In this document: positions 6,090-13,365 of the stretch, piece by piece
Layout: each line of letters begins with the position of its first letter
Numbering within the stretch: position 1 is the first letter of the stretch
Source: Actinomycetota bacterium
Lineage (GTDB): Bacteria; Actinomycetota; Actinomycetes; Nanopelagicales; Nanopelagicaceae
Direction: 5' to 3'
DNA length: 20,484 nt
Assembly (NCBI GenBank): GCA_947494085.1
Contig: CANLTP010000010.1
Coordinates: 1-20,484 of the forward strand
Notes under the pieces: generated by a model
Databases searched by the model: none
What the model was told of the DNA's origin: nothing
The model's input: the letters and a program-made list of their open reading frames with translations, nothing else
Made by a program: the position numbers and the translations under genes

Positions 6090-7490
6090 CTACCAACCCT
6101 GGGTTTGATCGCGAAGCTTGCGATACTTAACTAATACTTCTGGTGTTGCGCTCTCTTTAATACTTTCAACTTTACCCAAATCCCATTGTGGTGGTCGGTC
6201 ACTTCCAAGTAGCGCCCATGCTGCAAGCTTCGCAGCACCGATTGCAACATATTCACCAGGAGGTGGAAGTAAAACTTCGCGACCGAAAATTGCTGATGCA
6301 ATCTTTCCAACTGCCGGATTCTTAGCTGCGCCACCGACTAATAAAATTCGTTTAACTTCTACTCCTAATTTCTCAAGTGAATCAACAGCATCAGCCATAC
6401 CGCAGAGCATTCCTTCAATCATTGCACGAGCTAAATTTTCTGGGTTTGAATTATTTAAATTCATTCCAGAGAAAACTCCGGTTGCATCGGGACGATTAGG
6501 AGTGCGTTCACCTTCAAAATAAGGAAGGAGGGTTAGACCGCCGGCACCTGGTTCTGCTTTGAGTGCGAGGGTTCCAAGTTCATCATGGTTTACACCAAGA
6601 ATTCGAGTTGCCGCATCCAAGATTCGAGCAGCGTTTAATGTGCAGACAAGAGGCAAGAAATATCCGGTTCCATCCGCAAAACCTGCAACCTCGCCACTTG
6701 CATCATGTGTCGGTGTTGTTGAAACAGCAAAGGCAGTTCCACTAGTTCCAAGTGAAACAACCACATCTCCTGGTTGGGCATCAACACCAATTGCGGCGGC
6801 AGCATTATCGCCAGTTCCAGCTGCGATAGGGATCCCGGTCTTAGTCTTCATCGCAAAAGTTTTTGGTTCAACAATCCTTGGATAAGTTATTTCTTGCTTA
6901 CTACCGATAGCCAATTGGAAAATATCTTCACGATACTTGTTACTAACGCTATCGAAATATCCAGTCCCGCTTGCATCACCGCGATCGGTAAACAGATCTG
7001 CAATTGATTTACTTCCAGATATCTTCCATGAGATCCAATCATGGGGAAGTGCAATTGCTGCAACTCGTGCTGCATTTTCTGGTTCATTCTTTGCTAACCA
7101 ACGAACTTTGCTTGCTGTAAATGCTGCTACCAATGCAGATCCAACTGCTTTAGCAATTTGCGATCCACCGCCAACTTCAGAATTTAATTCAGCTGCTTCG
7201 ACGGCCGACCTAGTGTCATTCCAGAGAAGTGCCGGACGAATTACTTCTCCGTTTTTATCTAGCGCCACCATTCCATGTTGTTGACCAGCAACTGCAATCG
7301 CAGAAACGCCATCTAATCCGCCAGCCATTTTTATTGCATCTTGGGTTGCACTCCACCAATGTGCAGGATCAACTTCACTGCCATCTGGGTGCGGGGCACG
7401 GCCTTCGCGAATAACTTGGCCACTTTGAGCGTCGCGAATTACAACCTTGACCGACTGTGTTGAGGTGTCGATACCAGCTACTAATTGCAT
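6090..7490 (-). CDS. xylB: Xylulokinase (FGGY carbohydrate kinase)
   Basis: Phosphorylates D-xylulose to D-xylulose 5-phosphate, the entry of xylose or xylulose into the pentose phosphate pathway. The N-terminal ATPase-fold motif is VAGIDTSTQSVKVV. Further FGGY features are AVAGQQHGMVALD, LWNDTRS, GTGDNAAAAIGV, VSLGTSGTAFAV and the C-terminal ILLVGGAAKNPAVGKI. The 466-residue length is typical. The chosen ATG at 7490 has GGAG 5 nt upstream. The frame stays open to an alternative at 7538, but the extra 16 residues are not family-like. The QQHGM box favours xylulokinase over glycerol kinase. No xylose isomerase gene is in the window, so xylulose may come from elsewhere or another polyol may be the source. 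An esterase gene follows immediately. Confidence 0.92.
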   Translation of the reverse strand: MQLVAGIDTSTQSVKVVIRDAQSGQVIREGRAPHPDGSEVDPAHWWSATQDAIKMAGGLDGVSAIAVAGQQHGMVALDKNGEVIRPALLWNDTRSAVEAAELNSEVGGGSQIAKAVGSALVAAFTASKVRWLAKNEPENAARVAAIALPHDWISWKISGSKSIADLFTDRGDASGTGYFDSVSNKYREDIFQLAIGSKQEITYPRIVEPKTFAMKTKTGIPIAAGTGDNAAAAIGVDAQPGDVVVSLGTSGTAFAVSTTPTHDASGEVAGFADGTGYFLPLVCTLNAARILDAATRILGVNHDELGTLALKAEPGAGGLTLLPYFEGERTPNRPDATGVFSGMNLNNSNPENLARAMIEGMLCGMADAVDSLEKLGVEVKRILLVGGAAKNPAVGKIASAIFGREVLLPPPGEYVAIGAAKLAAWALLGSDRPPQWDLGKVESIKESATPEVLVKYRKLRDQTQGW

Positions 7491-7537
7491 TCTCGCTCCA
7501 GACATTTCCATTAAGACTGTAGGGGATGATTTAACCA

Positions 7538-7551
7538 CCTCCGAGCGGAGG
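7538..7551. promoter_or_regulatory. Inverted repeat CCTCCG-AG-CGGAGG between xylB and pfkA
   Basis: Perfect 6-bp arms with a 2-nt centre, 48 nt before the xylB start, in the 136-nt divergent gap. The 2-nt spacing makes it a poor RNA hairpin but a reasonable dimeric operator. A second, looser repeat (GGTC/GACC, 7564-7577) and the 8-bp palindrome TAGCGCTA (7595-7602) lie in the same gap. No gene for a matching regulator is nearby. I cannot place the two promoters with confidence. Confidence 0.35.
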
Positions 7552-7626
7552 GTAGACTTCGACGGTCAAAGAAGACCACCCTAAATAGTTTTTCTAGCGC
7601 TATTAATTAATAAATCAGGAGTAAAG

Positions 7627-8652
7627 ATGCGTATTGGTGTCCTAACAGGTGGCGGAGATTGCCCAGGATTAAATGCTGTTATTCGTGCAGTAGTTCGCAA
7701 GGGCGTTAAAGAGTATGGCTATGAGTTTGTTGGATTCCGTGATGGCTGGAAGGGTCCACTCGAAGGTTTAACAATGCCTTTGGATCTAAAGACAACACGT
7801 GGCATCTTGCCTCGCGGTGGAACGATTCTTGGTTCATCTCGCACAAATCCATTTAAGATTGAAAATGGCGTCGAGCGCATTAAAGAAAATCTTGCAAAGA
7901 TGAATATTGATGCCCTGGTTGCAATCGGTGGCGAAGACACACTTGGTGTTGCGACAAAGCTTGATTCACTTGGTGTGAAAGTTGTCGGCGTTCCTAAGAC
8001 AATCGATAACGATTTGAATAACACCGATTACACATTTGGTTTTGATACCTCTGTAAATATTGCAGTCGAGGCAATTGACCGACTTCACACAACTGCAGAA
8101 TCACATCACCGCGCATTAATCGTTGAAGTTATGGGCCGCCATGCTGGCTGGATTGCACTTCATGCAGGCATCGCTGGTGGAGCTTCTTGTATTTTGATTC
8201 CTGAAGTTAAATTCTCAGTGGACAAGGTCTGCGAATGGGTTAACTCTCGATTCGAATCTTCTTACGCACCAATTATTGTGATTGCAGAAGGCGCAATTCC
8301 TCAAGATGGCGACATGGTTGTTAAAGATCAAACACTAGATTCTTTCGGACACGTGAAGTTATCTGGAATTGGCGAATGGCTTGCTGGTCAGATTGAAGAG
8401 AAGACTGGCAAAGAAGCTCGCACATCAGTTCTCGGTCATATTCAACGCGGTGGTTCACCAACTGCATTTGACCGCGTGCTTGCTACTCGTTTCGGATTAC
8501 ATGCAATTACTGCAATTCACGAAGGTGACTTCGGCAAGATGGTTGCACTTCACGGAACCAAGATCGAGCGCGTTCCTTTGGCCTCTGCGACAACTCAACT
8601 TAAGTTAGTAACTCCTGATTTATACGCTGAAGCCCAGGTCTTCTTCGGATAA
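7627..8652 (+). CDS. pfkA: 6-phosphofructokinase, predicted PPi-dependent
   Basis: Catalyses phosphorylation of fructose 6-phosphate to fructose 1,6-bisphosphate in glycolysis. The 341 residues show the PFK-A signatures GGGDCPGLNAVIR, LPRGGTILGSSRTNP, PKTIDNDL (catalytic Asp127), EVMGRHAGW and LGHIQRGGSPTAFDR. By known structure-function work, Gly104 and Gly124 mark ATP-dependent enzymes, while Asp104 and Lys124 mark PPi-dependent ones. Here the residues are GGED (Asp104) and PKT (Lys124), so pyrophosphate is the predicted phosphoryl donor, as in Amycolatopsis methanolica. A PPi enzyme is reversible and can also serve gluconeogenesis. The start ATG has AGGAG 5 nt upstream (7617-7621). It is divergent from xylB. 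Family call certain; donor inferred. Confidence 0.95.
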   Translation: MRIGVLTGGGDCPGLNAVIRAVVRKGVKEYGYEFVGFRDGWKGPLEGLTMPLDLKTTRGILPRGGTILGSSRTNPFKIENGVERIKENLAKMNIDALVAIGGEDTLGVATKLDSLGVKVVGVPKTIDNDLNNTDYTFGFDTSVNIAVEAIDRLHTTAESHHRALIVEVMGRHAGWIALHAGIAGGASCILIPEVKFSVDKVCEWVNSRFESSYAPIIVIAEGAIPQDGDMVVKDQTLDSFGHVKLSGIGEWLAGQIEEKTGKEARTSVLGHIQRGGSPTAFDRVLATRFGLHAITAIHEGDFGKMVALHGTKIERVPLASATTQLKLVTPDLYAEAQVFFG

Positions 8653-8690
8653 ATTGCTTAATTAGGTCGCACCAACTTCCCCTACTTCAC

Positions 8691-8696
8691 TAAAAT
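8691..8696 (+). promoter_or_regulatory. Putative -10 box for the DAHP synthase gene
   Basis: TAAAAT fits TANNNT and ends 7 nt before ATG 8704, as expected for a leaderless transcript. GAGG at 8698-8701 could instead be a Shine-Dalgarno for the second ATG at 8707. The two models differ by one codon. Confidence 0.35.
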
Positions 8697-8703
8697 TGAG
8701 GAC

Positions 8704-10047
8704 ATGATGAACATCGATTCGCTCTTTACTCCGGGCCTAGTGGCTGCGCAACAACCGCAATGGCCTGGTGGAGTGAATGGTCCTGAAGTTACAAAGGCAG
8801 TTGAAACACTTCGTAAGTTGCCACCATTAGTTTTCGCTGGCGAATGCGACAGTCTTAAGGCGCGAATTGCAATTGCCCAAGAAGGAAAAGCGTTCTGGTT
8901 ACAAGGCGGAGATTGCGCCGAAACGTTTGAAGCTGCTACTGCAGATTCAATTCGCAACCGGATTAAAACTATTTTGCAGATGGCGGCAGTTCTCCAATAT
9001 TTTGCAAGCCTTCCAGTTATCAAAGTTGGCCGAATGGCTGGTCAATTTGCAAAGCCACGTAGCAGCGATACTGAAACTCGCGACGATGTAACACTTCCGG
9101 CTTACCGCGGAGATGCGGTAAATGATTTAGCTTTCACACTTGAAGCTCGCACCCCGAATCCACAACGACTAGTTCAGGTTTACAACACCTCTTCTTCGAC
9201 TCTCAACTTAGTTCGCGCATTTACTCAAGGTGGCTTTGCAGATATTCGCCGAGTTCATGAATGGAATAAAGGTTTTGCTAAAGATCCACGATTTGGTGCG
9301 CGCTACGAGCAGATGGCAAGTGAGATTGGTCGTTCGCTAGATTTCATGGCATCAGCTGGCGTTGATCCAGATGCGTTCAAGACCGTTGATTTTTATTCAT
9401 CACATGAAGCGCTTATTTTAGAATATGAAAAAGCTTTAACCAGAATTGATTCCAGAACAGATTTACCTTATGACGTATCGGCGCACTTCGTGTGGATTGG
9501 TGAGCGCACAAGACAATTAGATGGCGCTCATATGGACTTTGCATCAAAGATTCAAAATCCAATTGGTATCAAACTTGGACCAAAGAGCACAGTAGAAGAT
9601 GCACTTGCCATGATTAAGATGCTAAATCCAAATAATGAACCAGGACGCCTAACTTTCATTACTCGCATGGGCGCATCCCTTATTCGTGAAAAATTACCAG
9701 CACTTGTTAAAGCCGTTACTGATTCTGGAGCAAAAGTTCTTTGGGTCTGCGATCCCATGCATGGAAATACATACGAAGCACCAAGCGGTTACAAGACCCG
9801 TAAGTTCGATGATGTTATGGATGAAGTTCGTGGCTTCTTTGAAGTTCACAAGGCACTGGGCACGCATCCCGGCGGTATTCATATTGAATTAACTGGAGAT
9901 GACGTAACTGAATGTGTGGGCGGCGGCGAACAAATTCTCGAATCTGACTTGGCTACCCGTTATGAAAGCGCCTGCGACCCGCGCTTGAATCACACACAGT
10001 CCCTTGAGCTTGCCTTCCTCGTTGCAGAAATGTTGCGTGACCACTAG
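8704..10047 (+). CDS. aroG: Class II 3-deoxy-7-phosphoheptulonate synthase (DAHP synthase)
   Basis: First step of the shikimate pathway: PEP plus erythrose 4-phosphate gives DAHP. It is the class II (plant/mycobacterial) type, named aroG in M. tuberculosis. Visible features are FWLQGGDCAETF with the metal-binding Cys, VIKVGRMAGQFAKPRS, SHFVWIGERTRQLDGAH-type sequence, VCDPMHGNTYE with metal His, GGIHIELTGDDVTEC with metal Glu and YESACDPRLN with metal Asp. The 447-residue length and the N-terminal segment resemble the allosterically regulated actinobacterial form, so feedback by aromatic amino acids is likely. Two adjacent ATG codons (8704, 8707) are possible starts. It lies 51 nt after pfkA on the same strand and probably has its own promoter. 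Identification is very secure. Confidence 0.95.
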   Translation: MMNIDSLFTPGLVAAQQPQWPGGVNGPEVTKAVETLRKLPPLVFAGECDSLKARIAIAQEGKAFWLQGGDCAETFEAATADSIRNRIKTILQMAAVLQYFASLPVIKVGRMAGQFAKPRSSDTETRDDVTLPAYRGDAVNDLAFTLEARTPNPQRLVQVYNTSSSTLNLVRAFTQGGFADIRRVHEWNKGFAKDPRFGARYEQMASEIGRSLDFMASAGVDPDAFKTVDFYSSHEALILEYEKALTRIDSRTDLPYDVSAHFVWIGERTRQLDGAHMDFASKIQNPIGIKLGPKSTVEDALAMIKMLNPNNEPGRLTFITRMGASLIREKLPALVKAVTDSGAKVLWVCDPMHGNTYEAPSGYKTRKFDDVMDEVRGFFEVHKALGTHPGGIHIELTGDDVTECVGGGEQILESDLATRYESACDPRLNHTQSLELAFLVAEMLRDH

Positions 10048-10078
10048 TTATTTATCAGAATCGTATTAGCCTTATCAG

Positions 10079-10573
10079 ATGCTCTTTCAGGCAACTCATA
10101 AGACGCCGGTAGGTGAACTATTCCTGGTAAGTGATGAACACATCCTCCTTGCCGCCGGTTTTAGAAATTTCAAGGATTTATTTGCGCGGATGGATAGTGC
10201 TGATCAAAAACGCGAAGTTAAAAGTATGAAGAACATTCCAATAATTACTGATCTAATCAAAGATTATTTTGATGGTGATTTAACAGCGCTTGGTGGAATA
10301 AAAGTGCGACAACCAGGAGCAGAATTTTCTCAAGAAGTATGGAAAGCCATGCGCAAGATTCCGATTGGCAAGACCTGGTCTTACTCAGATTTAGCGGGAA
10401 GAGCTGGTTCACCTAGTGCGGTTCGAGCAGCTGGAACTGCTTGTGCTAGAAATTTAATTGCGCCGATTGTCCCGTGTCACAGAGTAATTAAAACTGGGGG
10501 AGCACTGGGAAATTATGGTTACGGGTTAGAAGTAAAAGATTGGCTCTTACGCCACGAGGGCGCGCTTAAGTAA
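10079..10573 (+). CDS. ogt: O6-alkylguanine-DNA alkyltransferase (methylated-DNA-cysteine methyltransferase)
   Basis: Suicide repair enzyme that moves alkyl groups from O6-alkylguanine in DNA to its own cysteine. The C-terminal catalytic domain is clear: FSQEVWKAMRKIPIGKTWSY starts the helical part, RAAGTACARN leads to the active-site IVPCHRVI (Cys133), and GNYGYGLEVKDWLLRHE closes it. The N-terminal ribonuclease-like part (about 1-75) is short. The total of 164 residues is normal for Ogt. ATG 10079 has no Shine-Dalgarno; TAGCCT ends 6 nt before it, so it may be leaderless or read through from the DAHP synthase gene 31 nt upstream. The last 27 nt overlap the convergent threonine aldolase gene. 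Confidence 0.93.
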   Translation: MLFQATHKTPVGELFLVSDEHILLAAGFRNFKDLFARMDSADQKREVKSMKNIPIITDLIKDYFDGDLTALGGIKVRQPGAEFSQEVWKAMRKIPIGKTWSYSDLAGRAGSPSAVRAAGTACARNLIAPIVPCHRVIKTGGALGNYGYGLEVKDWLLRHEGALK

Positions 10574-11599
10574 TTTAGGTAGAACTTCAAGAATCTTCGC
10601 CATATCTGTTTCGGAAATATCCAGGTGCGTTACGATTCTAAGAAATTTTGGCCCAAGTGCGGCAGCTAGAATTCCCGCTTCCTTCAATTGATTATTCAAT
10701 TCATTTGCTGTGATTGAGGTACCTGATAAATTTAGAGCAACAATATTTGTTTCCACACTAGCTGAATCAATTAAACTAGGGGAGATTGTGGCGCAAGCTT
10801 CAGCTATCGCCTTTGCATTTACGTGATCTATTTTTAGCCTTGAAATATTATTATCAAGGGCATAATTCGCCGCCGCTGCAAGGAAGCCGACTTGGCGCAT
10901 TCCGCCACCATATCGTTTGCGCCAAATACGCGAATCAGCAATGCGCTCTGAAGTTGAAAGAATTGCTGAACCGATTGGTGCGCCTAAACCCTTTGAAAAA
11001 CAGACGCTAATTGTGTCGAACTGCGCACCAATGTCTTTAAGTGCGGTTCCACTTGCGACGTGAGCATTCCAAATTCTTGCACCATCAAGGTGCATGTTTA
11101 TTCCGACGGCAGAACTCGCCTTACGAAGTTCTTTAATCTCATCGAATGATTGAACATAGCCGCCACCAAAATTATGAGAATTTTCAATCGCAATTGCCTT
11201 GGTTGAAACTAAATAAGGGCCGGCATCTGGTGCAGCAATTCGCATAACTTCACTTGCTTTGAATGAGCCGCGGTGACCTTCCCAAGTTCGAGTTGTGATT
11301 CCACTAAATGTTGCACCAGCACCAAGTTCTGCACGAACTATGTGAGAAGTTAATTCTGTTAATAATTCTTCACCCGGTTTAACTAGTGAGCGAATGGCTA
11401 GTTGGTTAGTGAGAGAACCGGTAGCTGCGAAAAGAGCAGCTTCCTTGCCAAACATTTGTGCAACTTTTTTCTCCAGGGCGTTAACCGTTGGGTCATCTTC
11501 AAACACATCATCGCCAACAACCGCTAATGACATAGCCTCAATCATCTCGGGCGATGGCTTTGTTACGGTGTCAGATCTAAAGTCAGATAACTGCTTCAA
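10547..11599 (-). CDS. ltaE: Low-specificity L-threonine aldolase (PLP beta-eliminating-lyase family)
   Basis: PLP-dependent enzyme that cleaves L-threonine or L-allo-threonine to glycine and acetaldehyde. N-terminal signature is FRSDTVTKPSPEM with GDDVFEDDPTVNALE. The cofactor pocket includes TGSLTNQLA, the stacking His86 (SHIVR) and Asp172 in HLDGARIWNA. The PLP lysine is Lys203 in VCFSKGLGAPIGS. The 350-residue length is normal. The start is TTG, overlapping the upstream permease stop as TTGA, with purine-rich GAGAG about 10 nt upstream. This suggests translational coupling with that permease. An amino-acid-related substrate for the permease is possible but not shown. The 3' end overlaps ogt by 27 nt tail-to-tail. 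Confidence 0.93.
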   Translation of the reverse strand: MKQLSDFRSDTVTKPSPEMIEAMSLAVVGDDVFEDDPTVNALEKKVAQMFGKEAALFAATGSLTNQLAIRSLVKPGEELLTELTSHIVRAELGAGATFSGITTRTWEGHRGSFKASEVMRIAAPDAGPYLVSTKAIAIENSHNFGGGYVQSFDEIKELRKASSAVGINMHLDGARIWNAHVASGTALKDIGAQFDTISVCFSKGLGAPIGSAILSTSERIADSRIWRKRYGGGMRQVGFLAAAANYALDNNISRLKIDHVNAKAIAEACATISPSLIDSASVETNIVALNLSGTSITANELNNQLKEAGILAAALGPKFLRIVTHLDISETDMAKILEVLPKLLKRALVA

Positions 11600-12465
11600 G
11601 ATTTTGCACTCTCTTTCCTCTGATCGAGCAGAATAATTAAATACATTGAGGCCAGCACTAGCAAGCCTCCAAGTGCGATTCGAAGAGTCACAGGCTCATT
11701 TAGAAACCAAATTCCAAGACCAGCTGCGAAAACGACTTCGGCCGCCAAGATAACGCCAACGGTTGATGGTGCGATGAAAGATTGGGCCCAAGTTTGAACG
11801 ATGAATGCAAGAGCCGTGGCAAAGATTGCAGTGTAGATAATTGACCACCAAACACCGGAATCTGGGGGAGCCTTGAAGCCACTTTTAAAACTTGCGAGAA
11901 AAGTTACTACAGCGCAGGTTCCAAGTTGAAGCACGGTAAGTGCGTAAGCATCCAAACCTTTTGACCATTCGCCCAGACCAACAATATGGAGGGCAAAGAG
12001 CAGCGCACTTATAAGAACTAGAAATTCACCAAGCCCGAATTGGAGCCCGTTTAAAGAAAGAAGCGCAAGTCCAATCGTTGCAACTAAAACTGCGAACCAT
12101 TCAACTAGCGAAATGTTCTTTCGCAGAATTACTGCTGCAACAATCGGGGTTAGGACTACGTATAAGCCGGTGATAAAACCGGTATTTGATACGGTTGTAA
12201 GAGTTAAACCAAAGGATTGAAAGATATAACCACTGCTGAGAAATATTCCTAGAATTACACCCTTCTTAAAAAAGGGAAGGTCAATTTTCTTTAAAACAGA
12301 TGGTCGAATTAAGATTAATAAGAGAGTTGCAATCAAGAATCGCCAAGCTAGAAAAGAGTTAACATCGAGGCGTTCTAACGTGCCCTTCATCGAAAGAAAT
12401 GCGCCGCCCCAAATTGCCGCAACCGCCATCAGAGCTATTGACGAAAATACCTTGCTCTCTTTCAC
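11596..12465 (-). CDS. DMT/EamA-family membrane transporter
   Basis: Second drug/metabolite transporter in the window. The 289 residues give about ten hydrophobic helices in two repeats. Characteristic segments are ALMAVAAIWGGAFLSMKGTL at the N-terminus, SLLALHIVGLGEWSK-like middle sequence and the second-repeat LAAEVVFAAGLGIWFLNEPV. The C-terminus is charged (LLDQRKESAKS). The start is GTG and overlaps the nfo stop as GTGA; its own stop overlaps the ltaE start as TTGA. nfo, this gene and ltaE therefore form one coupled translation chain. Substrate is unknown. The neighbouring threonine aldolase makes an amino-acid or amine substrate possible, but that is a guess. It differs clearly from the permease at 4246-5118. 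Confidence 0.88.
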   Translation of the reverse strand: MKESKVFSSIALMAVAAIWGGAFLSMKGTLERLDVNSFLAWRFLIATLLLILIRPSVLKKIDLPFFKKGVILGIFLSSGYIFQSFGLTLTTVSNTGFITGLYVVLTPIVAAVILRKNISLVEWFAVLVATIGLALLSLNGLQFGLGEFLVLISALLFALHIVGLGEWSKGLDAYALTVLQLGTCAVVTFLASFKSGFKAPPDSGVWWSIIYTAIFATALAFIVQTWAQSFIAPSTVGVILAAEVVFAAGLGIWFLNEPVTLRIALGGLLVLASMYLIILLDQRKESAKS

Positions 12466-13334
12466 TTGATCTTGGCTCGCATTTTCGACAGAAGCGCAAT
12501 CTCTTCACCGTGCTTCTCTTCCATGCCCGGTGTTTCAAGAATCAATGGCGCATTTTGTGCAACTGGATGAGCCAATAATTCTTCGAAGGCTTTTAAACCA
12601 ATTTCGCCGTCGCCTAGATTTTGATGGCGATCTTTAAGAGCGCCACAAACATCCATTGAATCATTTGTATGAATAAGTTTTATACGTTCAATTCCAACCA
12701 ACTTAACTAGCAAGTCAAGGGTCTCAGTCATTCCACCTTTTTTAGCGATGTCATGTCCCGCGGCGAAGACGTGACAGGTATCTAAACAGACGCCAACTTT
12801 AGGATGCCACTCCAGGGCTTCAAAATAATAAAGTAGGTCATCTAATTTCTTAACTAAAGATTGTCCTTGACCTGCTGTGGGTTCGAGTAGCAACCAAGGA
12901 TCATCTTCTTTCAACTTATTTAATACTGGCATTACGCCTTTTTTAATCTGCTTCCAAGCCTTATCAACAAAATCAGCATCGACAGCTGAACCAGTGTGAA
13001 CAACTACGCCCTTTGATCCGATTTCCTTCGCTCTACGAAGCGAGTATGCGGTCGAGGCAACTGAATTCTCATATGTGCCAACAGTTGGTGAACCCAAGTT
13101 AATAAGGAAAGGCGCGTGAACATAAGTTTCGATATCAAGTTCTAGCGCTTTGTCCCGAAACAATTTATCGGCTTCAACATTTGCATCCGGCATTGCCCAA
13201 CCTCGAGGATTGGATGCGAAAACTTGAATTGCTTCTGCCTTCACTTCTTGGGCATATGCAATAGAACGTTTAGCCATACCGCCGGAAGTTGGAGTATGTG
13301 CGCCCAATCGTGGGAGTTTTTTTGGGCTGGCCAT
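12462..13334 (-). CDS. nfo: Deoxyribonuclease IV (endonuclease IV, AP endonuclease family 2)
   Basis: Base-excision repair enzyme that cuts the DNA backbone 5' to abasic sites. It is a TIM-barrel protein with three zinc ions. All nine metal ligands of the family appear in their usual contexts: ETYVHAPFL, VVVHTGSAV, LLLEPTAGQG, VCLDTCHVFAAGHD, KLIHTNDSM, KDRHQNLG and LILETPG. The N-terminal GAHTPTSGG and FASNPRGWA motifs are also typical. The 290-residue length is normal. The ATG at 13334 has AGGG 7 nt upstream. The gene lies 31 nt after the PASTA kinase gene on the same strand and overlaps the downstream permease start by 4 nt. Identification is secure. Confidence 0.95.
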   Translation of the reverse strand: MASPKKLPRLGAHTPTSGGMAKRSIAYAQEVKAEAIQVFASNPRGWAMPDANVEADKLFRDKALELDIETYVHAPFLINLGSPTVGTYENSVASTAYSLRRAKEIGSKGVVVHTGSAVDADFVDKAWKQIKKGVMPVLNKLKEDDPWLLLEPTAGQGQSLVKKLDDLLYYFEALEWHPKVGVCLDTCHVFAAGHDIAKKGGMTETLDLLVKLVGIERIKLIHTNDSMDVCGALKDRHQNLGDGEIGLKAFEELLAHPVAQNAPLILETPGMEEKHGEEIALLSKMRAKIK

Positions 13335-13365
13335 TGGGAAACCCTAACTCATGCAGGACGAATAG

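Noticed and set aside
6118..6522. 134-codon open frame on the plus strand, and other plus-strand frames across 6500-7300
   Set aside because: All are antisense to xylB, Ser/Pro/Ala-biased as expected of shadow frames, and without recognisable domains.
7491..7538. N-terminal extension of xylulokinase to an upstream start at 7538
   Set aside because: ATG 7490 has GGAG at ideal spacing and begins right before the conserved VAGIDTSTQS motif.
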